This document shows positions 1-9,294 of a stretch of 64,000 nt of DNA, in pieces. Both the position numbers and the translations under genes were made by a program. Every line of letters starts with the position of its first letter. The first letter of the stretch is position 1. The stretch is from Carnobacterium funditum DSM 5970 (GTDB lineage Bacteria > Bacillota > Bacilli > Lactobacillales > Carnobacteriaceae). The notes below the pieces were generated by a model. That model did no database searches and was not told the DNA's origin. It saw only the letters and a list, made by a program, of their open reading frames with translations. The stretch is taken from the NCBI RefSeq assembly GCF_000744185.1, contig NZ_JQLL01000001.1, forward strand, positions 1,302,001 through 1,366,000. Reading direction: 5' to 3'.

Positions 1-701
1 AAAAAGGCATGACCCGTAACTCCTGGTTCGCGGTGATGCAGTCCTCTTTGAGCGTTATATAAATGAGTGACATGCGAAGCTTTAGAATCCATTAACTGTG
101 CGCGAGTAGCATTGCTGTGGCCCACTGATAACACGATATTGTTAGCCACACAATATTTTTCAAATGCTGTTGCATCACTTGTTTCTGGTGCATACGTAAC
201 TAAACGAATCATACCGCCGCTCAAGTCATTCCATTTGCGCATCACTTTTGCATCTGGCGTTTCAATATATTTTTCTGGTTGTGCACCTTTAAATACCACT
301 GATACAAACGGTCCTTCAAGATGGATACCTTGAATAACAGGATTTTTTTTAGCAGCATTTCTAATGGCTACAATAGCATTTTCAATGTTCTCATATGATT
401 GAGTCATCGTTGTAGCAAAATAAGAGGTAACCCCTTCTTTTTGCATTTTATGAACCATTTGATTGATTTCTTCTGAGTTCCCATCCATACTATCCCAGCT
501 ATAACCACCATGGCTATGCACATCAATGAAACCAGGAACAATTATTTTACCTGCTGCGTCGATGATGGTATCTTCTTCTTTTTCTTTAAAGTTTGTCATT
601 TCACCAATGGATAAGATTGCTTTATCAAAGCGTATGAACCCAGATTCAATTTTTTCTTTACCAGTATAAATAGTTGCATTTATCAATACAGATGTTTTCA
701 T
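1..701 (-). CDS. nagA: N-acetylglucosamine-6-phosphate deacetylase, C-terminus off the left edge
   Basis: Cytosolic amidohydrolase that removes acetate from GlcNAc-6-phosphate, feeding amino sugars toward glucosamine-6-phosphate. About 233 codons are visible, from an ATG at 701 preceded by AAAGGAG; the rest lies left of the window. The N-terminal part holds the metal-binding signature DVHSHGG, then HLEGPFVS, GHSNA, and finally NAQRGLHHREPG near the edge, which is the order seen in NagA. It is transcribed leftward and shares the amino-sugar theme with glmS and glmM elsewhere in the window. The reading frame is intact as far as it can be followed. Confidence 0.93.
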   Translation of the reverse strand, partial: MKTSVLINATIYTGKEKIESGFIRFDKAILSIGEMTNFKEKEEDTIIDAAGKIIVPGFIDVHSHGGYSWDSMDGNSEEINQMVHKMQKEGVTSYFATTMTQSYENIENAIVAIRNAAKKNPVIQGIHLEGPFVSVVFKGAQPEKYIETPDAKVMRKWNDLSGGMIRLVTYAPETSDATAFEKYCVANNIVLSVGHSNATRAQLMDSKASHVTHLYNAQRGLHHREPGVTGHAF

Positions 702-764
702 TAAATCCTCTCCTTTGTCATTCCCTTATCATTATAAATGGTATAGACCATATGTCAATACTCT

Positions 765-2681
765 TTATTTACTCGAAAAAAAATTAGCTGTCTCAGCATG
801 TCTATTGCCTATGGTTATATCGTATTGCAACAAATCGTACTCTTCAAGAAGCTGCTGGGTTTCTGAAGATAATTCTTCACGCTCCAATTTAGATTCTTGT
901 TCTCCTGTTTCAATATACATTCCTTTTTCAAAAGCAGGTAAATTGGCTTCGAGTGTCATTAGAAAAGCATAATAAGGCGAAACTGGACTATTCGCTAACT
1001 CTAATACATGATTCATAAAGTAGATAGGACTGATCGTTCCTAAAGACTCTTGTTTTTCTTTTTCAGATGAAAATATCAGCAACGGTGTTTGGTGCATCGC
1101 TACTTTTCCATTAACTGTTACAACTTCTTCACCATAAAAGCTTGGAAGATGGTCTCCCCAAAAGACAACGATGCTTTTCTCTTCTTGTGTTGTTAGTTCT
1201 TCTAAAAATTGATTTAATGCTTTATCACTATAAGATAAGCCTTGGAAATAATTGGCTGCTTCAAGATCATCTGCTGTCCCCTCAGCAGTAAATGTTGTTT
1301 CCGGATAGAAATCCGTGTAGGGCATATGATTTTGCATCGTAACTAAATGAACAAAGTCGGTTTCATCAGTTTCTTCCAGTTTTAAAAGCACTTCTTGATA
1401 GGCGGAATGATCAGAAATATAAGGACTCTCTTCAAGTGTATCGGCGTATGTCATTGTCTTCTCATCTAGAAAAGTGTCAAATCCTAACTCCTGATAGACT
1501 TGTTTACGCTTATACATCGACGTATTGTAAGGATGAATCGCTGTAGCAGAGTATCCTGCATCTTTAAAGTAAGAAACAGCCGATGGGAAATGATTCATCA
1601 GAGAAGGTATTTGTGTGTAAGGAGTGCTCAAATTAGATGCAAAAGGCTCCATAGATAAACCAGTCAAAGCCTCAAATTCAATATTAGCTGTACCACCACC
1701 ATATCCTTCAGATAATATTTCCCCACTTTTATTTTTTTCCATTCGTTGTCTAAGAATCGGCATAGGATCTTTAGACACTTTTACGTCTATTAACTTTGTT
1801 GGATCTGAAAAACTTTCACTCATCACATAGATAACATTCGTATCTTTTAATGATTTTGACCGTGTTTCATTAATTTTTTTTGCCTTCTCTTCATACTTCA
1901 ATAGCAATTGATTCATTTTTTCTGTTGAATATTTCTCCGGCTTTTCCATTGGAGTAACGTTTAAATTGTATAAAAACCCCCCTACAAAGCCATTATTGTA
2001 ATAATTCATTTCCTGACTATATGGAATCCAATAAGCATGGTCATTATAAGCTGCTTTGACCAGATTTCCAGGACTGTTAAAAGCATAAATATAAATTAAA
2101 GATAGACTAGACAAAACGAATAAACCTATTCTTAACCCTCTGACTTCTTTTTGATGTTGAGATTTTTTTTCCTTCTTACCTTTACGGGCTCGTTTTATAA
2201 GCCAGAATATACTTACCGAGATAGCTATTAAAAGAATTAAAACTATCAGAAAAATTGTATTACTCATCATTTTTACTAAAAAAGGCAAATTTGTAATCAT
2301 TGAGAAATCAGAAGGATACATTGGCTCTTCACGTAAAAGCATTTTTTGTTGAGTTGAAATTCCTAATATAATTGAAATCAAAATTATTAAAAATGCTCCA
2401 ATGTATCGATTTCCAATTAAAGAAGTGAACCAAATGTAAAGCATCATCAAGACCCCTATGCCCAAAATAAATAGTTCTATGTGCCACTCAGTCATGAACA
2501 ACCAAGCTACTTCAAAGTTGAACTGGTTTTGAAAAAATTGCAATAAAAAATTAGAGGCAACTGCTACTACTAATCCGCTGACTAATGTTTTACTTAATTC
2601 TTTCACTACTTGTTTGAATGAATTGGAATGCAAAGAAAAACGCTTTGTTTGTTTCCGTTGCCCGCGAGAAACTTTTTTCAT
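765..2681 (-). CDS. LtaS-like membrane phosphoglycerol transferase (sulfatase fold)
   Basis: Probable polytopic membrane enzyme of the LTA synthase/alkaline phosphatase superfamily, 638 residues. Five hydrophobic segments occupy roughly residues 30-205, followed by an extracellular sulfatase-fold domain. Expected metal/catalytic residues are visible: Glu in VMSESFSD (about 290), Thr in GGGTANIEFE (about 335) and Asp-His in WGDHLPSF (about 520). An upstream TTG abuts GGAGG with no spacing, so the ATG at 2681 (9 nt from GGAGG) is the better start. The gene lies just downstream of a GtrB-like glycosyltransferase, so they may be co-transcribed and act together on a wall polymer. The family transfers glycerol phosphate from phosphatidylglycerol, but whether this copy makes lipoteichoic acid or decorates another glycan cannot be told from sequence. 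Confidence 0.85.
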   Translation of the reverse strand: MKKVSRGQRKQTKRFSLHSNSFKQVVKELSKTLVSGLVVAVASNFLLQFFQNQFNFEVAWLFMTEWHIELFILGIGVLMMLYIWFTSLIGNRYIGAFLIILISIILGISTQQKMLLREEPMYPSDFSMITNLPFLVKMMSNTIFLIVLILLIAISVSIFWLIKRARKGKKEKKSQHQKEVRGLRIGLFVLSSLSLIYIYAFNSPGNLVKAAYNDHAYWIPYSQEMNYYNNGFVGGFLYNLNVTPMEKPEKYSTEKMNQLLLKYEEKAKKINETRSKSLKDTNVIYVMSESFSDPTKLIDVKVSKDPMPILRQRMEKNKSGEILSEGYGGGTANIEFEALTGLSMEPFASNLSTPYTQIPSLMNHFPSAVSYFKDAGYSATAIHPYNTSMYKRKQVYQELGFDTFLDEKTMTYADTLEESPYISDHSAYQEVLLKLEETDETDFVHLVTMQNHMPYTDFYPETTFTAEGTADDLEAANYFQGLSYSDKALNQFLEELTTQEEKSIVVFWGDHLPSFYGEEVVTVNGKVAMHQTPLLIFSSEKEKQESLGTISPIYFMNHVLELANSPVSPYYAFLMTLEANLPAFEKGMYIETGEQESKLEREELSSETQQLLEEYDLLQYDITIGNRHAETANFFSSK

Positions 2682-2721
2682 TTTTTCCAACCTCCTTTTT
2701 TCGTGAAACTGTTATTTCCCA

Positions 2722-3675
2722 TTACTTATTTTCTCTGTTAGTTTGATCGGTTTCTTTCAAAATATATAATGGCCGCTTTTTAGTCTCTAAATACGTTTTA
2801 CCTACATACTTGCCTACTATTCCTAGACAGAATAATTGAAGGCCGCCAATAGCCAAAGTGATGGTAACGAGTGATGGCCATCCTGCTGTCGGATCTCCAA
2901 AAATTAACGCTCGTATGACAATAAACACTAAAAATAAAATAGAGACAAAAAAAGATAAGAGCCCTATAAGTGAAGCAAATGTTAGAGGCACATCAGAAAA
3001 ATTAATTACTGCATCCAACGAGTAATTAAATAAACTCCAAAAAGACCAAGAGGTTTCTCCAGCTATACGCTCTTTATTTTTGTAAGGCAGATAATAAGTA
3101 TCAAAACCGACCCAGCTAAAGATTCCTTTTGAAAACCGGTTAACTTCACTAACTGAGAGAACTGCTTTAACCATTCTTCTTGTCATCAATCGATAATCTC
3201 TGGCCCCATCTACGAATTCAGTATCTGAAATATGATTCATTAATTTATAAAATTGTTTTGCAAAAAAAGAACGAACAGGTGGCTCGCCATTTCGCGTAAC
3301 CCGCCTCGTTCCTACACAATCATACGTTTTCTTTCTCAATAAAGACAACATTTCAGGTAACAACTCTGGTGGATCTTGTAAATCTGCATCCATGACTGCA
3401 ATATACTCACCTGTTGCATGTTGTAGTCCAGCATACAAGGCCGCTTCTTTACCAAAATTTCTAGAAAACGACAAATAACGTATTCGTTCTTCATCATTTT
3501 TAGCTAATTCTTTTATGACTGCTAATGTTTGATCTTTAGAACCATCATCAATAAAAATATATTCTATGTCTGCTTGCTCAAGCTTTTTCCGAATGCTCTC
3601 TAATTCTTCATAAAAAAAGGGTAAGGCCGCTTCTTCATTAAAACAAGGAACAACTATTGAAATCCGTTCTATCAT
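2722..3675 (-). CDS. Family 2 glycosyltransferase, GtrB/CsbB-like (polyprenyl-phosphate sugar transferase)
   Basis: Predicted membrane glycosyltransferase that moves a sugar from a nucleotide donor to undecaprenyl phosphate on the cytoplasmic face. The 317-residue protein starts with a GT-A fold (IVVPCFNEE at about 7-15, DDGS at about 43, DADLQDPPELL at about 96-106) and ends with two membrane helices (about 230-260 and 270-295), the classic DPM1/GtrB layout. An ATG at 3675 has GGGGGA about 8 nt upstream; a GTG one codon earlier is less well placed. It sits 40 bp upstream of the LtaS-like gene on the same strand. In related bacteria this kind of pair glycosylates teichoic acids, which is an inference here. 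No flippase or extracytoplasmic GT-C partner is visible nearby. Confidence 0.87.
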   Translation of the reverse strand: MIERISIVVPCFNEEAALPFFYEELESIRKKLEQADIEYIFIDDGSKDQTLAVIKELAKNDEERIRYLSFSRNFGKEAALYAGLQHATGEYIAVMDADLQDPPELLPEMLSLLRKKTYDCVGTRRVTRNGEPPVRSFFAKQFYKLMNHISDTEFVDGARDYRLMTRRMVKAVLSVSEVNRFSKGIFSWVGFDTYYLPYKNKERIAGETSWSFWSLFNYSLDAVINFSDVPLTFASLIGLLSFFVSILFLVFIVIRALIFGDPTAGWPSLVTITLAIGGLQLFCLGIVGKYVGKTYLETKKRPLYILKETDQTNRENK

Positions 3676-3714
3676 CACGACGTTCCCCCTATCTATCCGA
3701 AAAAAAGATAGTGT

Positions 3715-4542
3715 TTATTTCCAAAAGTCATCAAAAGGTGTAATAGGTAAATGACGTTTGTGTTGCGTTTTAAGATACCAACTTTCTATTTGTTTTGCAG
3801 CCTTGTCGTCAATCGTTTTCCCTTCAAGGTAATCATCAATTTCTTCATACGTAACGCCTAAGGCTACTTCATCTGGTAAACCTGGGTTGTTTTCTTCTAA
3901 ATCAGCAGTTGGAACTTTAATATACAAGTGTTCTGGTGCACCTAGTTCTTTCAACAAGGCTCTTCCTTGTCTTTTATTCAAACGGACTAGCGGATTAATA
4001 TCTGTCCCACCGTCACCAAATTTAGTAAAAAACCCTGTTACTGCTTCAGCTGCATGATCTGTTCCTATCACTGCTCCTTGATACATACCCGCAACAGCAT
4101 ATTGGGCAATCATCCGTTGCCGAGCTTTAACATTACCTTTTACAAAATCACTTATCGAGATATCTGTTTCTTCTAGAGCCTGAACCATGGCATCAACGCT
4201 TGATTTAATATTGACTCGTACGCTCTCATCTGCACCCATAAAGGCTATGGCATCAATAGCATCTTTTTCATCTGCTTGTTCCCCATAAGGCAAGCGAACG
4301 GCAATAAAACGATAAGCTGCGTCGCCGGTTTCTTCACGCAATTCTGTCATCGCCATTTGACTTAATTTTCCACCAAGTGTTGAGTCTTGTCCACCACTAA
4401 TCCCCAATACCAATGCCTTTAAAAAAGGATACTTAAGCATGTAGGCTTTTAAAAAATCAACACTTCGTCTAATTTCAAGTACGGCATCAATTTCAGGAGC
4501 AACATAAAGTTCTTTAATGATTTTATTTTGCAAGTTTTGCAT
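3715..4542 (-). CDS. nadE: Ammonia-dependent NAD+ synthetase
   Basis: Converts nicotinic acid adenine dinucleotide, ATP and ammonia to NAD+. The 275-residue length is that of the ammonia-dependent form, with no glutaminase domain. The ATP-pyrophosphatase P-loop SGGQDST is at about 49-55, and the C-terminal FDDFW ending is typical of the family. It follows pncB on the same strand, completing two steps of the Preiss-Handler salvage route; nadD is not in the window. A hairpin separates it from pncB, so it may be partly uncoupled. The SD before the ATG at 4542 is weak (GAGAGTG). Confidence 0.96.
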   Translation of the reverse strand: MQNLQNKIIKELYVAPEIDAVLEIRRSVDFLKAYMLKYPFLKALVLGISGGQDSTLGGKLSQMAMTELREETGDAAYRFIAVRLPYGEQADEKDAIDAIAFMGADESVRVNIKSSVDAMVQALEETDISISDFVKGNVKARQRMIAQYAVAGMYQGAVIGTDHAAEAVTGFFTKFGDGGTDINPLVRLNKRQGRALLKELGAPEHLYIKVPTADLEENNPGLPDEVALGVTYEEIDDYLEGKTIDDKAAKQIESWYLKTQHKRHLPITPFDDFWK

Positions 4543-4631
4543 TGTTTTTCACTCTCATTTCGAAGTATTTTTTATTATTTCAGTATATCATAGTTCAATC
4601 TTCAGCTCTATTTTTTCAAATGATAAAGACA

Positions 4632-4661
4632 AAAAAAAGTCCCTTAAAAAAGGACTTTTTT
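4632..4661 (-). terminator. Hairpin with T-runs between pncB and nadE
   Basis: An inverted repeat (AAGTCC and GGACTT arms with a short A/T loop) is flanked by A/T runs on both sides, so it could terminate transcription leaving pncB. It lies in the 141-bp gap before nadE and may only attenuate read-through. Confidence 0.6.
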
Positions 4662-4683
4662 GTCTGTGTTAGCTTTGACGAAC

Positions 4684-6141
4684 TTATTCAGCGATATGTT
4701 TTCGAATCGCTGCAATTGAATTCATTTTATGATCATAGGCTGTTTGCGATAAATCGACCGGATACGGTTCTGGATTCAAATTACGCTTATATTCTTCCCA
4801 TAATGAATTTAAACTTGATACTGCATATTCTTTAATCATCCCAAGTGTTGGTAGAGAATAAATTAATGCACCATTCACAAAAACATCCACCAATAAAGGG
4901 CGGGCAGTAAAATTAGTGACCATTTTATTGATATACGTATGAACTGGATGGAACATAAATAACTCTTTGGCTTGATCTGGTTTTTCTTCCCAAAGAGTAA
5001 TATAATCTCCCTCAGATTTCCCGTCATCATTACTCGTAATCCGCCATACTTGTTTTTTACCAGGCGTAGAAACTTTCTCAACGTTACTTGAAATTTTCAT
5101 GGTATCCACCATTTTACCATTCTCATCTTCAATAGAAACTAACTTATAAACAGCTCCTAGTGCGGGTTGATCATAAGCCGTAATCAGTTTCGTACCTACT
5201 CCCCAAACATCAATCTTAGCACCTTGCATTTTTAAATTTAGAATTGTTTTTCCATCTAAATCATTAGATGCATAAATTTTTGCTTCTGTAAATCCTGCAT
5301 CATCTAATTGTTGGCGAACTTTTTTAGAGATGTAAGCCATATCGCCACTATCTAAACGAATACCTAAGAAATTAATTTTATCGCCCATTTCTTTCGCTAC
5401 TTTTATTGCATTTGGAACACCAGATTTTAAGGTATCGTAGGTATCCACTAAAAAGACACAATCTTTATGGGTCGTGGCATATGCTTTAAAAGCTTTATAA
5501 TCGTCTCGATAGACTTGAATAAGCGAATGAGCGTGTGTGCCACTTGCCGGAATATCAAATATTTTAGCAGCCCGAACATTACTAGTGGCATCACAACCAC
5601 CTATATATGCAGCTCTGGTTCCCCAAATAGCAGCATCCATTTCTTGCGCTCTCCTTGAACCAAATTCCAGTACTAATTCATTCCCTACTACAGACTTAAG
5701 CTGTGAAGCTTTTGTCGCAATCAAAGTTTGGTAATTAACAACATTTAAAATGGCCGTCTCAACAAATTGACAATCCAGTAATGGTCCTTCTACTTGAATA
5801 ATTGGCTCATTAGCAAAAACAACTTCTCCTTCAACCATTGACCGAATTGTCCCTCTAAACTTGAATTTTGTTAAATACGTTAAGAACCCTTCGGGATAGT
5901 GACCGACTTCTCTTAAATATTGGATATCTGAATCTGAAAAAGTTAAGTTTTGAATATACGTTACTACCCGTTCTAGACCTGCAAAAACGGCATATCCGCT
6001 TTCAAAAGGGTTGCTTCTGAAGTAGCATTCGAATATCGCGTTCTTGTCTGCTTTCCCCTGTTCCCAATATGTTTGCATCATATTGATTTGATACAAATCA
6101 GTATGTAATGCTAAACTATCATCTGGATAGATTTTGTTCAT
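4684..6141 (-). CDS. pncB: Nicotinate phosphoribosyltransferase
   Basis: First step of the Preiss-Handler pathway: nicotinate plus PRPP gives nicotinate mononucleotide, usually coupled to ATP hydrolysis. The 485 residues match the long Gram-positive form. Recognisable blocks are LHTDLYQINMMQ at the N-terminus, EFGSRRAQ near residue 160, GTHAHSL near 205 and LDSGDMAY near 270. The ATG at 6141 is preceded by AGGAG at good spacing. The gene lies upstream of nadE, so nicotinate salvage seems to be the NAD route here. Upstream is a 231-bp region divergent with the FMN reductase gene. Confidence 0.96.
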   Translation of the reverse strand: MNKIYPDDSLALHTDLYQINMMQTYWEQGKADKNAIFECYFRSNPFESGYAVFAGLERVVTYIQNLTFSDSDIQYLREVGHYPEGFLTYLTKFKFRGTIRSMVEGEVVFANEPIIQVEGPLLDCQFVETAILNVVNYQTLIATKASQLKSVVGNELVLEFGSRRAQEMDAAIWGTRAAYIGGCDATSNVRAAKIFDIPASGTHAHSLIQVYRDDYKAFKAYATTHKDCVFLVDTYDTLKSGVPNAIKVAKEMGDKINFLGIRLDSGDMAYISKKVRQQLDDAGFTEAKIYASNDLDGKTILNLKMQGAKIDVWGVGTKLITAYDQPALGAVYKLVSIEDENGKMVDTMKISSNVEKVSTPGKKQVWRITSNDDGKSEGDYITLWEEKPDQAKELFMFHPVHTYINKMVTNFTARPLLVDVFVNGALIYSLPTLGMIKEYAVSSLNSLWEEYKRNLNPEPYPVDLSQTAYDHKMNSIAAIRKHIAE

Positions 6142-6393
6142 CCTATTCGCTCCTGACTTACTAATTTACATTGCTTTTTTCATCTCTTATCATACCACAA
6201 ATGATAAAAAACAGTTTTCATGGTACTATTTATCGTCAAATTTAATGTATTTCAAAAGGTACATGGCATTATATATAAAAATAGAGTGATTAAATAATTG
6301 GGTAAAAGGAACATTTTCATTGTAACTCAGTTGATTATCGCGTAAGTTTGACTTAAAGAACACTTTAAATAAATGAAATTAGGAGGAAAGACT

Positions 6394-6972
6394 ATGTTGA
6401 AGATCGGAATTATTACCGGAAGCACTCGCCCTAATCGTAAGAGTCTTAAAATCGCTAAGGAACTTAAAGAATGGGCAGACAAGCGTGAAGATGCTGAATA
6501 TGAAATAGTCGATATTGCTGCTTATCATCTTCCGATGTATAACGAACCTATTGCTGCCCTTTACAGTCAGGATTATCAGACTCCCGAAGCCATCCCTTGG
6601 GCAGAAAAAATTGCTTCCCTTGATGCCTTTATTTTTGTTGTTCCAGAATACAATCATGGTCTGCCGTCGGCATTAAAAAATGCGATTGATTACCTTTGCC
6701 ATGAATACGGCAATAAAGTTGCCGGAACCGTTACTTATGGTTCTCAAGGAGGCCTCCGTGCTGGAGAAGTTTTACGTCTCGTCTTAGGTGGATTACACGT
6801 CGCAGTCATCAGTACGAGTTTATCGTTGTCAATCTTGACCGATTTCGATTCTGAGGAAAATTTCACACCTACAGAGATACATGAAGGGATCTTTAACAAA
6901 TTGTTGGATCGTTTACTCGCATGGGGCGAACCGTTAAAGGTCTTACGTGAGAACAAACGGACACATAAATAA
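6394..6972 (+). CDS. NADPH-dependent FMN reductase family protein
   Basis: Small flavodoxin-fold oxidoreductase of 192 residues that probably binds FMN and uses NAD(P)H to reduce flavin, quinone or azo compounds. It shows the phosphate-binding loop GSTRPNRKS at about 8-16, VVPEYNHGLPSALKNAID at about 76-93, and YGSQGG around 110. The start is set by AGGAGG 8 nt before the ATG at 6394; an in-frame ATG 21 nt upstream lacks an SD. It is a single gene, followed by an unidentified ORF remnant and a strong terminator. The physiological substrate cannot be deduced. Confidence 0.9.
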   Translation: MLKIGIITGSTRPNRKSLKIAKELKEWADKREDAEYEIVDIAAYHLPMYNEPIAALYSQDYQTPEAIPWAEKIASLDAFIFVVPEYNHGLPSALKNAIDYLCHEYGNKVAGTVTYGSQGGLRAGEVLRLVLGGLHVAVISTSLSLSILTDFDSEENFTPTEIHEGIFNKLLDRLLAWGEPLKVLRENKRTHK

Positions 6973-6988
6973 AAAAGGACTACTTTAG

Positions 6989-7186
6989 TATGAAAAAGAT
7001 GCAGTCAGTTTACTAGCAGAAGGCGTTTCTATCCTTGACGAAAAAACTCAAGAAAAACGTCTTATTGAAGAGATAAAGGCTGGCACAACCGTTGCCGTTT
7101 TCTTAGTACCAGAACCCATCACAACTCGCTCTTTACCACAGCAAATTCTAGGACATAGCATTGTAACTATTTTAATTGCTGAGTGA
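6989..7186 (+). pseudogene. Unidentified 65-codon open frame without a start codon (probable gene remnant)
   Basis: Directly behind the FMN reductase is a frame with no start codon (a TAG precedes it) that reads as a well-formed C-terminal protein segment: Y-E-K-D-A-V-S-L-L at the start, an acidic-basic middle, a hydrophobic T-V-A-V-F-L-V stretch and an I-A-E end. Codon use looks coding. I do not recognise the family. It is most likely the tail of a deleted gene, since it ends just before a terminator. Confidence 0.4.
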
Positions 7187-7193
7187 TAATAAA

Positions 7194-7240
7194 GAAAGAA
7201 GCGTTGATTCTATTAAAGGAATCAACGCTTCTTTCTCAAG
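7194..7240 (+). terminator. Strong intrinsic terminator after the FMN reductase region
   Basis: A perfect 17-bp stem (7194-7210 with 7219-7235, 8-nt loop) is followed within a few bases by a run of seven Ts on the plus strand. It ends the FMN reductase transcript and may also work weakly on the other strand for the membrane protein gene. Confidence 0.85.
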
Positions 7241-7271
7241 TTTTTTTGTAATCCTCAAAACGATTTTTCTA

Positions 7272-7817
7272 TTAGTAATTGTCTTTTATTCGTTTTTTAA
7301 TTTTTGATATTAAAATGTTTATAATTAGAAATACTAGTAGTAAAAAAGATCCTGAAACAGTTATCCATTTTACAAATGTTGCTATCGGCGTTATCGTTTG
7401 GATTATTCCAGACTCTAAAGGATACCTTGCCATTACTATTGTTGCTCCGATATTCTCCAAAAGATCAAAAAGCGCCGCCATTATCGGAAGGAGCACTAGG
7501 TATCTCATCCAGTTATTACCTGAAGTATACTCCAATAATTTGATAGTCCATGTGACTAAAAATAGCGTATAAACAACTGGCCAAATCAAATCAAAAGTCC
7601 ACCTTAATAGAATATACGTTTCTCTACCCGCTTCCCCATAACTTGCAGCTAGATCATACAACTGCGATCCTGAGTAAATGAGTGATTGATCTGGCGATTC
7701 AGATTGTCCTATTGCCTCACTTGAATAACTAGATACTTGCGGAAGGACGAAAATTAAAAATAAAAGGAATAGTACTGATGCCCCTATAACCCATTTCCAT
7801 TGGATTTTTGTTTTCAT
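7272..7817 (-). CDS. Hypothetical four-helix membrane protein
   Basis: A 181-residue protein I do not recognise. It has about four hydrophobic segments (roughly 9-27, 69-90, 100-125 and 145-172), a polar extracytoplasmic loop after the first helix and a lysine/arginine-rich C-terminal tail, so it should be an integral membrane protein with a cytoplasmic tail. The start at the ATG at 7817 is chosen because GAGGAGG lies about 9 nt upstream; the longer frame up to 7907 has no such site. It is monocistronic. Codon use looks normal for the window. Confidence 0.7.
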   Translation of the reverse strand: MKTKIQWKWVIGASVLFLLFLIFVLPQVSSYSSEAIGQSESPDQSLIYSGSQLYDLAASYGEAGRETYILLRWTFDLIWPVVYTLFLVTWTIKLLEYTSGNNWMRYLVLLPIMAALFDLLENIGATIVMARYPLESGIIQTITPIATFVKWITVSGSFLLLVFLIINILISKIKKRIKDNY

Positions 7818-8003
7818 CACACTTTTCCTCCTCTTTGATTTTTTGGATATACTTTTTGTTAAGCACTCTAAATATGATTTTATTTGTATTTCATTTAACT
7901 CTTGCACCTTTATTTTAAAGATTCCATTTAAACTAACTATAATTAATTTTAGTTTTTAAATAGCTAGACTATTTTGAGTACAAAAATCCAAACATTTTAA
8001 TTT

Positions 8004-8288
8004 ATGTTCCCTTCATACTGTGTTATTAGTATAACATGCAGGGAGATAATTATAGAAATCGTATACATTATCCTGCTTATAGCAATAGTCGATAACATCA
8101 CTTTATTTGTGATCATCCAGCTTAAAAAAAAAAATCTAAACAAAGGAACATTAGGTAAGGAAAAAGTAACACAGGCTCAAATTCCATTGGATAATTTGAT
8201 TCTTTGGGACTTTTGGCAGGCTATTTTGCTTAAAACTGTTATAGCAATGAATGATGAACAGAAAAGGATTTACTCTGTAAAAAACTAA
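8004..8288 (+). CDS. Doubtful small ORF with one hydrophobic segment
   Basis: An open frame of up to 94 codons. It encodes a hydrophobic stretch (about 14-40) followed by lysine-rich and polar residues, like a small membrane-anchored protein. The ATG at 8004 has no SD; an AGGGAG at 8039-8044 is followed only by ATA/ATT codons, so the true start is unclear and the ORF may be a remnant. No family recognised. Coding status is uncertain. Confidence 0.25.
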   Translation: MFPSYCVISITCREIIIEIVYIILLIAIVDNITLFVIIQLKKKNLNKGTLGKEKVTQAQIPLDNLILWDFWQAILLKTVIAMNDEQKRIYSVKN

Positions 8289-8428
8289 ATTACTGCTTTA
8301 ACTTATTTATTTCTTCGCTTTTAAGCGATAACTATACTAAGATAGACTCTCCAAAAAGTAACAAGATTAAAGATCAAAATGATGGTGAACCTTCAAAACC
8401 CGATATGCTAATATCAAAAAAGTTCATT

Positions 8429-9289
8429 TTAAATCCAATAGTCTTTGTGGTCTATTGCATATTGTTTGAAGCTAATAGGCTCTCTTCCTATAATTTTTTC
8501 TAAATCATGTGTTACATCTTTTGCTGTTCCAAGTTTTGTCATAAGATATAAAAGCATCATGACAGTCGCAAATCCTTTAGGAGTACCTCTTCTTATTCTA
8601 TCCTTTCTAAACCCTAAAAGAGTTGGATTTTTATAGGTTATCTCTCTGTTAAGTACGTCAGACAAAATTTTTGATACCTCATAATAGTCAATTGCTTTTT
8701 TCCCAGTTAAAGTTAGAGCGGTATTCGTATAGGTTTCATCGACTAAACTAATAGCTGCTGCTCTTGCGATATCTCTTGTATCTATAAAACTTGTTTTGGA
8801 ACTCCCAGCCGGTATATATAACTCGTTCCTTTCTTGTATCTCTTCTCTATGATTGGTATTCAAGTTTTGCATAAAAAAACTTGGTCTCAAAAATACGTAA
8901 GGGATATTTAATTTTTTTATCATGTCCTCAATCTTTTTATGAGGTACAATCGGATTTTTTTCAACGCCTAGAAGCGATACAAATACGATTTTTTCTATCC
9001 CCATTTTTTTAGCAGCTTCTAAAAAAGGAAGCATGTCTCTTTGAGGTTTCGCAAGCTTAGGAGGCCGAACTAAAAAAATAGCGCTAACTCCTTCTAACGC
9101 TTCTTTAAACGTCTTCATGTCCAAAAAGTCAAACTCCACTAACTCTGTATTTTCTTTTTCTTTGAATAGTTTATCCCCTTTTTCTCTATCATGAACGGCT
9201 ATCTTTACGCTTTTTTTGAAACTGATTAACTCATCTACTACATATCTACCAATATTTCCACTTGCACCAGTTACTAAATACTTATCCAT
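8429..9289 (-). CDS. NmrA-like NAD(P)-binding SDR protein
   Basis: Atypical short-chain dehydrogenase (286 residues) with an N-terminal Rossmann motif TGASGNIG at about 8-15 and FVSLLGVE near 105, as in NmrA/YtfG-type proteins that act as NADPH-dependent quinone or aldehyde reductases or redox sensors. The start is an ATG at 9289 with AGG about 8 nt upstream; it begins six bases after the marR stop codon, so the two form one operon and are probably translationally coupled. The MarR neighbour suggests induction by an electrophile or quinone, which is inference. A second, distant SDR of similar type is at 37.8 kb. Confidence 0.82.
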   Translation of the reverse strand: MDKYLVTGASGNIGRYVVDELISFKKSVKIAVHDREKGDKLFKEKENTELVEFDFLDMKTFKEALEGVSAIFLVRPPKLAKPQRDMLPFLEAAKKMGIEKIVFVSLLGVEKNPIVPHKKIEDMIKKLNIPYVFLRPSFFMQNLNTNHREEIQERNELYIPAGSSKTSFIDTRDIARAAAISLVDETYTNTALTLTGKKAIDYYEVSKILSDVLNREITYKNPTLLGFRKDRIRRGTPKGFATVMMLLYLMTKLGTAKDVTHDLEKIIGREPISFKQYAIDHKDYWI

Positions 9290-9294
9290 TTTTT

